A stretch of DNA of 64,000 bases, taken from Anaerolineae bacterium. Lineage in GTDB: Bacteria > Chloroflexota > Anaerolineae > Aggregatilineales > Phototrophicaceae. The position numbers and the translations under genes were made by a program. This document shows, piece by piece, positions 19,466 through 27,334 of this stretch. Position 1 is the stretch's first letter; each line of letters starts with the position of its first letter. Where the stretch lies: positions 1 to 64,000 of the forward strand of contig JALHNT010000037.1 in assembly GCA_022843385.1 (NCBI GenBank), in the 5' to 3' direction. The notes under the pieces were generated by a model, which was given only the letters and a program-made list of their open reading frames with translations, was not told the origin of the DNA and ran no database searches.

Positions 19466-20422
19466 ATGACGATTGAACTGACACGACCGGCCAAGCAGGT
19501 GCTGACGGTCGATATTCCGGTGATGGCGGCCTCCGGCATCCTGGGCTTCGGCGATCACTACCGCGATCTGATCGACTTCAAAAAACTGGGGGCGTTCGTC
19601 ACCAATGCCGTGACCTACGAGCCGCGCCGCCCGGCCAACGGGCGACGGGTGCAGCCGATCCCCACCGGCACGCTGATTCATACCGGGCTGCCCAACCCCG
19701 GCATCAGCAAGATCATGGCGAAGTACCGCCAGCTCTGGGAGACACTCCCGCTGCCGGTCATCCTGCACATCGCCGTCACCAGCCTGGAACACGCCCGCAA
19801 GTGTGCCAGCCGCGCCGAGGCCGAGAGCGCCATCGACGCTATCGAACTGGGCTTTGATGATGAGCAGCCCTGGCAGGAAACGGAAGAGGTGGTAGCGGCA
19901 GTCGTCAAGAATACCGAGAAGCCGGTGCTGGTGCGTGTGCCGTTCATCGATCCGCTCAATCATGCGCGGGCGGCCGCCGACGCCGGGGCCGGGGGCGTGG
20001 TGGTGTGTGCGCCGCCGCGTGGCACGGTGATGCCGATTCTGGAGGTTGACCCCACCGGCATGAGCATCTATGACCGGCCGATCAGCGGGCGCATCTACGG
20101 GCCGTTAACCAAGCCGATTGTGCTGCGCTTTGTCGAGCAGGTGGTGCAGCAGGTGAAAATCCCGGTCATCGCTTGCGGCGGCATCCACCGGGAGCAGGAT
20201 GCGCGGGACTTCCTGCAAGCCGGGGCGCGGGCGGTGCAGGTGGACAGCGTGGTGTGGGTCAAGCCGACGGTGCTGGAATTGATCGCCCGTGATCTGGGCG
20301 GGCTGGTGCTGACCCGTCCGATGGGGGCGCTGGCCGATGAGTGGCATCGCGGTTATGGACAGACCGAACAGATCGCCCGCGAGGAGTCGCAGCGCCGGCG
20401 CCATGCGCAGAATAAGTCGTAG
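19466..20422 (+). CDS. Dihydroorotate dehydrogenase-like TIM-barrel flavoprotein lacking the catalytic cysteine segment
   Basis: 318 residues with the class 1 DHODH outline: PVMAASGILGFG at 19-30, VTYEPRR, GLPNPG, then a C-terminal FMN-phosphate region (IACGGI, GARAVQVDS). In class 1B enzymes the strand after the first half ends LELN(I/V)SCPN, where Cys is the base; here it reads AIELGFDDEQPW, with neither Asn nor Cys. GGLSGP is replaced by GRIYGP. Paired with a PyrK-like protein, it looks like a heteromeric flavoprotein that may act on a different substrate or use another base. A pyrimidine role is not proved. The last 30 residues are charged and possibly disordered. Confidence 0.72.
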   Translation: MTIELTRPAKQVLTVDIPVMAASGILGFGDHYRDLIDFKKLGAFVTNAVTYEPRRPANGRRVQPIPTGTLIHTGLPNPGISKIMAKYRQLWETLPLPVILHIAVTSLEHARKCASRAEAESAIDAIELGFDDEQPWQETEEVVAAVVKNTEKPVLVRVPFIDPLNHARAAADAGAGGVVVCAPPRGTVMPILEVDPTGMSIYDRPISGRIYGPLTKPIVLRFVEQVVQQVKIPVIACGGIHREQDARDFLQAGARAVQVDSVVWVKPTVLELIARDLGGLVLTRPMGALADEWHRGYGQTEQIAREESQRRRHAQNKS

Positions 20423-20518
20423 CAGGTGTTGATGGATGGCATGCCCTCGCCCTTCAGGAGAGAACTGCATAGCGTCACCTGAGGGCAATACGAGGACGAA
20501 GTTCATAACACATTTCAG
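20421..20518 (+). repeat. Dispersed repeat family A, decayed copy
   Basis: Shortened version: GCAGGTGTTGATGG / GCCCTCGCCC at the left, GAGGGCAATACGAGGACGAA and GTTCATAACACATTTCAG at the right. The right half matches copy 1 at 5506-5667 best; the centre is deleted. Confidence 0.6.
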
Positions 20519-20592
20519 ATCCATGATTCGTTTCAGACAGGTACGTTCTGCCATGTTCCGCCGCCGCCCGCCCCACGATCCCCCTTCGGACG

Positions 20593-20640
20593 GATAACAA
20601 ACGGCGAAATCGTCCTATAATGAGGTCATCGTTTGTTATC
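20593..20640 (+). promoter_or_regulatory. Inverted repeat flanking a -10 element before the L,D-transpeptidase gene
   Basis: GATAACAAACG (20593-20603) and CGTTTGTTATC (20630-20640) are a perfect 11-bp inverted repeat 26 bp apart. A perfect TATAAT (20616-20621) lies between them. The arms straddle the promoter of the downstream gene and could be two half-sites of an operator. No regulator is adjacent. Confidence 0.6.
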
Positions 20641-20654
20641 ACCAAAGCACAATC

Positions 20655-22265
20655 ATGAATCGATCAGGCCGCCGTCCGGCTCAACCGCCTGCCCCTCATC
20701 CCACTGCGCCGCGCTGGAATGCCCCGGCTTACCCGCCGCGCACACCGGCTGCCCCGCCACAACCCCGCCGCCCGGAGGCCAAACGTCGCGCCCCGCGCCT
20801 GTGGCTCTGGCTGGCCGCCGCGCTGATCGGCATGACGCTGCTGACCTGTGGCGGGTTGAGCCTGTGGGTGGGCCTGATCTATATGGATGGCATCCTGCCG
20901 GGTGTACAGGCCGGCGGGGTGGCGCTGGGCGGGCTGCGCGTCAATCAGGCCGAGCGTGAGATGGCTGAAGCCTGGTCAACAATTATCGTGCGCGACGAAC
21001 AGCGGGTCTGGCGTTTGCCACCGGCTGAACTGGGCATCACGCTGGATGTTGCGGCGACAGTTGAAAAAGCCAACGCGGTCGGGCGCAGCGATCTGAGCCG
21101 GACGCTGGCCGGACTGCTGGGGCGGGTGACGATTGAGCCGGTCATCACGGTGGATCGCGCTGCGTTGGAAGCCGCGCTGAACGCCAATGCCGAGCCATTC
21201 GCGCTGGAGCCGGTCAATGCCGGGGTGGCCTTTGCGGACGGCGAGCTGACCCCCACCGCGCCGCAGAATGGACGAGTGCTGGATGTGGGCGCGACGCTGG
21301 CGCAGGTCGAGCGCGACCCGATGACAGCGCTGGCGGATGGTCAGCTTGAACTGGTGATGCAGGCCATCGCTCCGGCGGTGACCGATGCCACGCCGATGCT
21401 GGAGCAGGCGCGGGCGCTGCTGGCGAATCCGCTGGACATCCGCATCTACGATCCGCTGACCGGCGATTCGGTGTACTGGTCGGTGCCGCCCGATCAATGG
21501 GCGAGCTGGTTGAGCGCGGTGTCTGACCCGGCCAGCCCCACCGGCCTGGCGCTGACGGCCAATGCTGCGCCGGTCGAAGCCTATCTGCAACAACAGTCGG
21601 CGGTGCTGGATGCCTCACGCTATCTCAAGCTGGAAGAAGCGGTTGCGAATGTTCAAGCCACCGTCGCGCAGGGGCGCACCACCCCCTGGACGCGGGTGTA
21701 TCATCGGGATCGCTCGTATGTGGTGCAGGCGGGCGAGACCATCACCAGCATCGCCTGGAATGTCGGCGTGCCGTATCTCTACATCGTCCAGGCCAACGGC
21801 GGACTGGAAGCCGTCTCGCCGGGGCAGACCATCACCATCCCGTCGCCCGACACCTTCCTGCCCTATGCCGTCAACCCGGACAAGCGCATCGTCGTCAGCA
21901 TCAGCCAGCAGCGGGTGTGGGTATACGAGAACGGGCAGGTCAAATGGGAGTGGCTCGCCAGCACCGGCATCGCCGACAGCCCGACCTGGCCGGGGCTGTA
22001 CCAGATCATCTCGCACGAGCCGAACGCCTACGCTGGCAACTGGGATTTATACATGCCCTACTTCATGGGCGTGTATCAACCGATCCCCGGCGCGGATTTC
22101 ACCAATGGCTTTCACGGCTTCCCCACGCGCGGCGGCTGGCAGTTGCTCTGGACCAACAGCCTGGGGACACGGGTGACGTATGGCTGTATCCTGTTGAGCG
22201 ACACCAACATCAAGCTGCTCTACGACTGGGCCGAAACAGGTGTGGTCGTCGAGATTCAGGCGTAA
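20655..22265 (+). CDS. L,D-transpeptidase-like cell-wall protein (VanW-type domain, LysM, YkuD)
   Basis: 536 residues. Order: a Pro/Arg-rich cytoplasmic tail (1-47), one membrane helix (48-77), an extracellular peptidoglycan-binding_4/VanW-like region (about 85-350), a LysM domain (YVVQAGETITSIAWNVG, about 355-400) and a C-terminal YkuD catalytic domain (about 410-536; VVSISQQRVWVYENGQ, NGFHGFP). The enzyme would cross-link peptidoglycan stems through mDAP. The usual active-site motif SHGCxR is altered to TYGCILL: the cysteine is kept, but the neighbouring histidine and arginine are replaced. A remnant of its last 22 codons recurs at 25042-25110. Confidence 0.88.
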   Translation: MNRSGRRPAQPPAPHPTAPRWNAPAYPPRTPAAPPQPRRPEAKRRAPRLWLWLAAALIGMTLLTCGGLSLWVGLIYMDGILPGVQAGGVALGGLRVNQAEREMAEAWSTIIVRDEQRVWRLPPAELGITLDVAATVEKANAVGRSDLSRTLAGLLGRVTIEPVITVDRAALEAALNANAEPFALEPVNAGVAFADGELTPTAPQNGRVLDVGATLAQVERDPMTALADGQLELVMQAIAPAVTDATPMLEQARALLANPLDIRIYDPLTGDSVYWSVPPDQWASWLSAVSDPASPTGLALTANAAPVEAYLQQQSAVLDASRYLKLEEAVANVQATVAQGRTTPWTRVYHRDRSYVVQAGETITSIAWNVGVPYLYIVQANGGLEAVSPGQTITIPSPDTFLPYAVNPDKRIVVSISQQRVWVYENGQVKWEWLASTGIADSPTWPGLYQIISHEPNAYAGNWDLYMPYFMGVYQPIPGADFTNGFHGFPTRGGWQLLWTNSLGTRVTYGCILLSDTNIKLLYDWAETGVVVEIQA

Positions 22266-22315
22266 AGCTCTGGCAACTTCGTTTTGTGTCGTCGGATAGA
22301 CAAAGACATAAAACG

Positions 22316-22915
22316 AACACAGAGGACACAGAGTGAAGACAGAGTCTTTCACTTTCAGGTTCGCATTTTGAACTTCTCAACCCATCTGCCGCCGGCGGAT
22401 CGGATTTGCGGTGGCGGAACGACGGGAGCGATCCGCCGCTAGGAACGGACAAGAAGAATTGAACCACAGAGGGCACAGAGGACACAGAGAGGAATCAGAG
22501 GTCTTTTGCTTTCACCTTTGTACTCAGCACTTTCAACTCTCTGTCCTTGATTCACAACATTCGTCAGATTCGTCAGATTCGCATCAGTCCTTTTTGCGAT
22601 TCGTGAATCTTGTGCCGCCGTTTTCCCTCAAGTGTTGCAAAAGTTAGAACTGTTGCAAGTGTTGCAAGTCCACTTTTCTGCAACTCTATTTTTTGTCGTC
22701 GTCGTCGTCGGACGACACAGACAGAAAGACCAACACAGAGAACGCAGAGGACACAGAGAGAAAGCGGAGCAAACCTGCGTCAAATTCTGCAAATTCGTCA
22801 AATTCTGCAACTGCAAAAGCTCCTTTTTTGCAGTTTGTGCAGAATAGCTTTCAGCCATCAGCCGTCAGCCGTCAGCAAAAGATCAACACAGAGTACACAG
22901 AGGACACAGAGAGCA
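22316..22915 (+). repeat. Four degenerate CACAGAGGACACAGAG-type repeats in gene-free DNA
   Basis: The motif appears at 22316-22333, 22464-22491, 22731-22763 and 22884-22915, about 120-270 bp apart, each time followed by purine-rich text (GAAAGC, GAGCAAAGC) and fragments such as TTTCAGCCATCAGCCGTCAGC. Between them are short tandem-like stretches (TCGTCAGAT, GTTGCAAGT, CAAATTCTG) and a GTC triplet run at 22697-22711. The whole gap 22266-23292 holds no convincing gene. A GCGGATCG...CGATCCGC inverted pair lies near 22395-22440. Confidence 0.6.
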
Positions 22916-23292
22916 AAGCCTTTATCTACCGACTATTGACTATCGACTAACGACTGACGACTACCCTGTGGCGGCGGCAGTCCCGATTGTGTGGCAGCAC
23001 TGCCAGTGGGCGATCCCACCTGACCCAGACGAGCGCACAGTATTGCACTCCTATGAGAAGCATACCCCCAATCCCCTGCTTACGGGTGAACTTTTGGTAA
23101 ACTTTTTGGTACGACTTAACGCGAGTCGGCGTTAACCGTTTTGCGGGAGCGGAAGAGTTAAGGGTGTCGGCGTGGGGTTAGAGAACGGTTGGGAAAAATC
23201 GGGGTTGAGGGAGCGTGTTTCGTGCCTAAAGGCGACTGTCCTGCGTGCTATAATTGTGAGCAGATAATGTTGAGGGGAGCAGCGACAACATC

Positions 23293-23580
23293 ATGGTTCT
23301 TGTGCGATTGAAGGGACAGATTACGCCAGAGGGTCAACTGGTGTTTGATTTGCCAGACAACCTCCCTCCCGGCGAGGTCGAGATCACGCTGGAAACTGTC
23401 GATCAGAGTCAAGCCTTTAGCGAAAGCGAGATTGAAGAGCTGTTGACATTCACGCCGACCAGCGGTGCCGAGGTCGTGGCTGCTGGATTGGTTGGTGGTT
23501 GGGAACACCGAGGAATCAGTGATCCGGTGGCTTTTGTTGATGAATTGCGTCGCCAGCAACGGGAACGGCGGTCGTGGTAA
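23293..23580 (+). CDS. Putative antitoxin of a PIN-domain pair
   Basis: 95 residues. The N-terminus (LVRLKGQITPEGQLVFDLPD) resembles the short beta-rich start of AbrB/VapB-like or related small antitoxins, and the C-terminus is basic and helical (FVDELRRQQRERRSW). The stop overlaps the next start by 7 bp (23574-23580), the usual antitoxin-toxin coupling. The antitoxin role is inferred from the PIN gene downstream; the protein itself is not from a family I can name firmly. A TATAAT at 23249-23254 may be its -10. Confidence 0.6.
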   Translation: MVLVRLKGQITPEGQLVFDLPDNLPPGEVEITLETVDQSQAFSESEIEELLTFTPTSGAEVVAAGLVGGWEHRGISDPVAFVDELRRQQRERRSW

Positions 23581-23957
23581 ACGCGATCATTGAAACCAGT
23601 GTGCTGGTTGATCTGCTGCGCGCCCATCCGCCGGCGCTGGCCTGGTATCAGGCGCAAACCCAACCGACACTAGGGATCACACCGATCATCTGGATGGAAG
23701 TCATCAGCGGTGGGATGAATAAGCCTGAACGACTGTACGCGGCGCGGCTGCTGAAACAATTCGTCATGATTTACCCGACCTCATCGGACTTCGATTGGGC
23801 GATGCAGGCACAGATGCGTTATGAACTCAGTCACGGTGTGGGCATGATGGATTGCCTGATTGCCTCAACCAGTCATCGATTACAGATACCGCTTTATAGC
23901 CACAACCTGAAGCATTTCGCTCCGCTGCTTGGCCCATTGGCGCAGAAGCCTTACTGA
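23574..23957 (+). CDS. PIN-domain ribonuclease toxin (VapC-like)
   Basis: 127 residues from a GTG at 23574. PIN-domain landmarks: ETSVLVDLLR at 7-16 (the first acidic residue is Glu instead of the usual Asp), IIWMEVISG with the second acidic residue near 42, GMMDCLIAS near 90 with the third, and LYSHNLKHF near 108 with an Asn in place of the fourth. PIN toxins are Mg-dependent RNases. Two of the four positions are atypical, so activity may be reduced or the family branch unusual. Translationally coupled to the upstream gene. Confidence 0.8.
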   Translation: MVNAIIETSVLVDLLRAHPPALAWYQAQTQPTLGITPIIWMEVISGGMNKPERLYAARLLKQFVMIYPTSSDFDWAMQAQMRYELSHGVGMMDCLIASTSHRLQIPLYSHNLKHFAPLLGPLAQKPY

Positions 23958-23959
23958 TA

Positions 23960-24080
23960 GTTGAGGGAGCGCGATTCGTACCCATTGGGTGGCGTTCGCG
24001 CCGACGATCTGCTGCACCCGGCGGCCTGCGCCGTCGTACTTGTAGCTGGCGCTGCCCAGCGACAGTATTTCGAGGTTTTT
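23960..24080 (-). pseudogene. Rhs/YD-repeat protein fragment 1
   Basis: Read on the minus strand this stretch gives LSLGSASYKYDGAGRRVQQI then VGANATQWV, an unmistakable Rhs/YD repeat. There is no start codon, ribosome-binding site or continuation on either side. It lies directly downstream (minus strand) of the small gene at 24149-24655. Confidence 0.75.
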
Positions 24081-24148
24081 TAGACTGGTCTAAGCCTCAT
24101 GTCGTTTACACCAATAGGTCTGAGAAGCGCGAAATGAGAGAAGAATAA

Positions 24149-24655
24149 CTAGATTCTTGAGGATGAAGCTATTATCTCTAAGTCTGACTCAAAATTGGGT
24201 GTACTTTGAATATAATCAGCAATTCCTCCATCTAAAGAAGTAGCGATCTCACCTATGTCTTTTACATTTCCAACGTAAAATTCTATTTTTTGTGCGATCA
24301 CTTGCATTTTCCCGTCCATAAATGGTAGCAGAAACTCAACCCCCTGTTCGGTTTGGCTAACACGGGAATCGCCGATTGTCCAGACATAAGGTACAGGGAG
24401 TGGCTGATAGAAATTATCGTCAAACACAATCCTGTTTACTCTACGAAAAACAATTAATCCCGTATTTCCTTTGTCAAAGGAGAGTGATGTCCTTAAGTCC
24501 AGCAATAGCGCTGTTGTAGAATACAGTGCGTAGTACATCAAATTTAGCAATGTTGCCTCAGTTAATGCGTCATCTTCGTAAAGCGCATTAGGTGAAGGTA
24601 CAGTACTCGAGAGATGTTCATCGTTTTCTGTAATGACTAGATCGAATATTTTCAT
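24149..24655 (-). CDS. Orphan small protein, possible immunity protein of a lost Rhs toxin
   Basis: 168 residues starting at an ATG at 24655 (GGAGTTGCA upstream, weak). No signal peptide or membrane helix; mixed alpha/beta composition with an acidic N-terminus (FDLVITENDEHLSS) and a C-terminus IASSSRI. The base composition is visibly AT-richer than the flanking genes. It sits between two decayed Rhs-repeat fragments on the same strand, the layout seen where displaced Rhs toxin tips and their immunity genes accumulate. I do not recognise the family; the immunity role is inference from context and size. Confidence 0.55.
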   Translation of the reverse strand: MKIFDLVITENDEHLSSTVPSPNALYEDDALTEATLLNLMYYALYSTTALLLDLRTSLSFDKGNTGLIVFRRVNRIVFDDNFYQPLPVPYVWTIGDSRVSQTEQGVEFLLPFMDGKMQVIAQKIEFYVGNVKDIGEIATSLDGGIADYIQSTPNFESDLEIIASSSRI

Positions 24656-24739
24656 TGCAACTCCTAATTAAGGTGGACTTAAAGACGTTTCCATCCTAGA
24701 GCAGCCACTCCGAGTTGTTGCTGGCATCCCTCTGTGCCA

Positions 24740-24902
24740 GCGATCCGTGCGCCGCTTGTCCGGTGCTCCCGGCGGCCTGCGCCGTCGTACTTGTGACTCG
24801 CCCCGACCAGCGACAGCATCCGGTTGGCGTGATCTCAGGTGGTGACGTTCGTCCCGTCGTGGGTCAGGTTGCTGCTGGGGTCATAGGTTGGCATTCGCGT
24901 CG
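24740..24902 (-). pseudogene. Rhs/YD-repeat protein fragment 2
   Basis: The minus strand reads PTYDPSSNLTHDGTNVTT, an in-frame TGA, then DHANRMLSLVGASHKYDGAG and RR. This is a typical YD-repeat unit interrupted by a stop, so it cannot be functional. It lies upstream (minus strand) of the orphan gene at 24149-24655. Confidence 0.75.
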
Positions 24903-25041
24903 GGGGTTATAGATTGCCGGAGATACCGCGAAGGGGCAACGCGCTGAACCCGACCCTTATGATTTCTGGCTGCTGCTGTCGTATCCTGAAGCTCAGAACC
25001 CCATCTCGATGCGCTGGTCGTTCACCTGAATGACTTTGTTG

Positions 25042-25110
25042 GGCGACACCCACATCAAGCTGCTTTACGACTGGGCCGAAGAAGGCGTGGTCGTCGAGAT
25101 TCAAGCGTAG
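25042..25110 (+). pseudogene. C-terminal remnant of an L,D-transpeptidase gene
   Basis: Twenty-two codons plus TAG read GDTHIKLLYDWAEEGVVVEI followed by QA. This differs by only a few residues from the end of the protein at 20655-22265 (SDTNIKLLYDWAETGVVVEI, QA). The sequence before it does not continue the homology, so this is a duplicated and truncated tail. Confidence 0.75.
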
Positions 25111-25269
25111 CTGAAGAAGATCCCATCTTCAATGGCTGAGCAGTGATGAAGAGCGTCTCCATGCCCGGGCTTGGTACAAGGTTGATGCCGCTCCGTCCAG
25201 CAGACCCAGATATTCCCCTACCAATCACTTGACAAGATCGAAAAAAAGCAATAAATTATGTCAACTGTC

Positions 25270-25283
25270 AAATGTTAACATTT
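25270..25283 (+). promoter_or_regulatory. Perfect palindrome upstream of the GntR-family gene
   Basis: AAATGTTAACATTT is a perfect 14-bp palindrome in an AT-rich stretch; a TATAAA that could serve as a -10 lies at 25295-25300. Its size and position fit an operator for the FCD-type regulator encoded 190 bp downstream. Binding is inferred. Confidence 0.55.
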
Positions 25284-25472
25284 TGCATTTTGACTATAAA
25301 GGTTTTTTCAAATGATAGTCCTTTTCTTGTCTTCTGTACCGCAGCCCAGAACCCTGTCTGAACCTTTTCTCCCAATGGCTTTCCATCCAGCATGCACATT
25401 CATATGACAAGTAAGGGAATCCGTATATAGTTTTTCCCTTCAGTGATCGTTAGTGGATGGGAAAGGTTACGG

Positions 25473-26234
25473 ATGAAAAGCAGGAATAAAGACAACAACC
25501 CCGTACTGACCAGTGATTTTGCTGCCGCTATCCAGAGTGGCGAGGACAACGAGTCGCTCTTCGGCGATGAAGGCGGGGCGCTGCCATCGCTCAAGGTTTC
25601 GTTGGCGGATCGGGTGGCGGATTATCTGCGGCAGGCCATCTTCCGTGGCAAGATCGCGCCGGGCGAGCAACTGCGCGAAGTGCCGCTGTCACAAATCCTC
25701 GGCATCAGTCGTGGACCCATTCGAGATGCCCTGCAACAACTGGAACGCGAGGGCTTGGTCACCATCCCCCGTAACGGACGCACCATCGTGGCGCGGCTGA
25801 CACGGGAAGACTTCGATGAAGTCTACAGCCTGCGGGTAGGGTTGGAACGGGTGGCAATGTTGTATGCCATCCGTAATGCGACGCCCGCCGATCTGGAAGA
25901 GATGCAGCGAGTCGTCAACACAATGGTCGAACGGGTTAACCAGGGTATTGATGAGAAGGATGCCGCCGATCTCGACCTGCAATTCCATGATGTGGTGTAC
26001 CAGGCCAGCCGCCACAAACGCCTTCAGGCCGTGTGGGCGGATCTGCGCCCGCAGATATACATCTTTCTGTTGAGCCGCAATGTGGCCGACTCGGATTTCC
26101 GGGTTCAGATGGCGCGGCATCAGGAGCTGGTCGATGTCATCCGCGAGCGGGATGAACCCAGAGCGTTGGAATGCATCGAGACTCACCTTCGGGTGGCCTA
26201 TACGCGGATCATCAAGACCTATGAGAGTGGCTGA
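25473..26234 (+). CDS. GntR-family transcriptional regulator, FadR/FCD subfamily
   Basis: 253 residues from the ATG at 25473 (GGAAAGG upstream). After a polar 35-residue lead, the winged helix-turn-helix spans about 40-105 (ISRGPIRDALQQLEREGLVT is the classical GntR recognition segment). The FCD ligand domain follows (about 110-245), with probable metal-binding Asp/His residues in DLDLQFHDVVYQAS and MARHQELVDVI. FCD regulators sense organic or sugar acids. It overlaps by 14 bp the first gene of the long catabolic cluster that follows, so it is most likely its local regulator. Confidence 0.9.
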   Translation: MKSRNKDNNPVLTSDFAAAIQSGEDNESLFGDEGGALPSLKVSLADRVADYLRQAIFRGKIAPGEQLREVPLSQILGISRGPIRDALQQLEREGLVTIPRNGRTIVARLTREDFDEVYSLRVGLERVAMLYAIRNATPADLEEMQRVVNTMVERVNQGIDEKDAADLDLQFHDVVYQASRHKRLQAVWADLRPQIYIFLLSRNVADSDFRVQMARHQELVDVIRERDEPRALECIETHLRVAYTRIIKTYESG

Positions 26235-27330
26235 AGAGATGAACAGCGCCCGCGTATTCCCCAGTGACCTCGAATCTTTTGTCATCGAAGCCATGCGACG
26301 CTATGGTCTGCGGGACGAAGACGCTCAGTTATCAGCCCGGATTCTGGTGATGACCGATAGCTGGGGTGTGCACACGCACGGGACGCGCCAGCTCCGTCCG
26401 CTGCTGAAGAACTTCCCGCTGGGTCGGTTGAAAGCCGATGCCACGGCCGAGGTCATCCGCGAGGGTGTGGCCTGGGCGCTGATGGATGGACATCATGCGG
26501 TGCCATTTGTCACGGCTTACAGCGCCATGCAACTGGCGATTCAGAAAGCCAGGACGGCCGGCATTGGCTATGTCAGCGTCATCCACACCAGTCATTTCGG
26601 CGCCGCTGGCTATTACGCCACGCTGGCCGCCGAGCAGAAGATGATCGGCATGGCGATGTGCAACGCCGATCCGCAGATGACGATCCCAGGGGCGCGCGGC
26701 AAGGTGCTGGGGACAAACCCCATCGCTTATGCCATACCGGGGGGGCATAACCGCCCCATCTTTCTCGATATTGCCACCAGCGCGGTGGCCGCCAACAAAA
26801 TCATCCGCGCCAAACTGCTGGGGCAGCCCATTCCCGAAGGCTGGCTGACCGACAGCGAAGGCCGGCCAACCACTGATCCCGGCGGCTTTCCCGAAAGCGG
26901 GGCGCTGATGCCGATGGCGGCGCATAAAGGCTATGGCTTCGCCCTGCTGGTCGAGGTGCTGGCGGGTGTGATGAGCGGCGCGGCACTGACGAAAGAGCAG
27001 CCCAGTTGGGTCACCGGCGTGGCAGGTAATCCGCCGGGGCCGGCCAATCAGGGGCAGACCTTCATCGCCATCGACGCCGGCATGATGCTCTCGGCTGACG
27101 GTTTTCAGGAGCGCATCGAATGGCTGGCCGACTATATCCATGAGTCACCCAAAGCCAGCGGCAGCGAACGCATCTATCTCCCCGGCGAGATGGAATGGGA
27201 ACGGCGCGACCGGGCGCTGGTCGAAGGCATGATCCTGCCGCCCGATGTGGTAGACAGCCTGATGGGGCTGGCGCAGGATGTGGGCATCGAAACCTTACCT
27301 TTTGTAGCCTTGACTGAAAACGGAAAGTGA
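26221..27330 (+). CDS. Ldh_2-family NAD(P)-dependent dehydrogenase (malate/lactate/ureidoglycolate/sulfolactate type)
   Basis: 369 residues from 26221; a second in-frame ATG at 26239 gives 363, nearer the family norm of about 340-360. Family features: DSWGVHTHGTRQL near residue 45, the catalytic TSHFGAAGYYATLA near 125 (His), GTNPIAYAIP near 165, and FLDIATSAVA. The enzyme would oxidise a 2-hydroxy acid to a 2-oxo acid. It follows directly on the regulator gene and opens a run of 18 forward genes (26221-45339) that share small gaps. The exact substrate is unknown; 2-hydroxy acids derived from sugar acids fit the context. Confidence 0.88.
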   Translation: MRVAEEMNSARVFPSDLESFVIEAMRRYGLRDEDAQLSARILVMTDSWGVHTHGTRQLRPLLKNFPLGRLKADATAEVIREGVAWALMDGHHAVPFVTAYSAMQLAIQKARTAGIGYVSVIHTSHFGAAGYYATLAAEQKMIGMAMCNADPQMTIPGARGKVLGTNPIAYAIPGGHNRPIFLDIATSAVAANKIIRAKLLGQPIPEGWLTDSEGRPTTDPGGFPESGALMPMAAHKGYGFALLVEVLAGVMSGAALTKEQPSWVTGVAGNPPGPANQGQTFIAIDAGMMLSADGFQERIEWLADYIHESPKASGSERIYLPGEMEWERRDRALVEGMILPPDVVDSLMGLAQDVGIETLPFVALTENGK

Positions 27331-27334
27331 GTGA

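Noticed and set aside
22316-22915. CRISPR-like array
   Set aside because: The four repeats are degenerate, unevenly spaced and accompanied by similar rather than unique intervening text. No cas gene is present anywhere in the window.
24907-25104. 65-codon minus-strand ORF
   Set aside because: It is the antisense of the L,D-transpeptidase tail remnant; the same kind of shadow is found opposite the intact gene.
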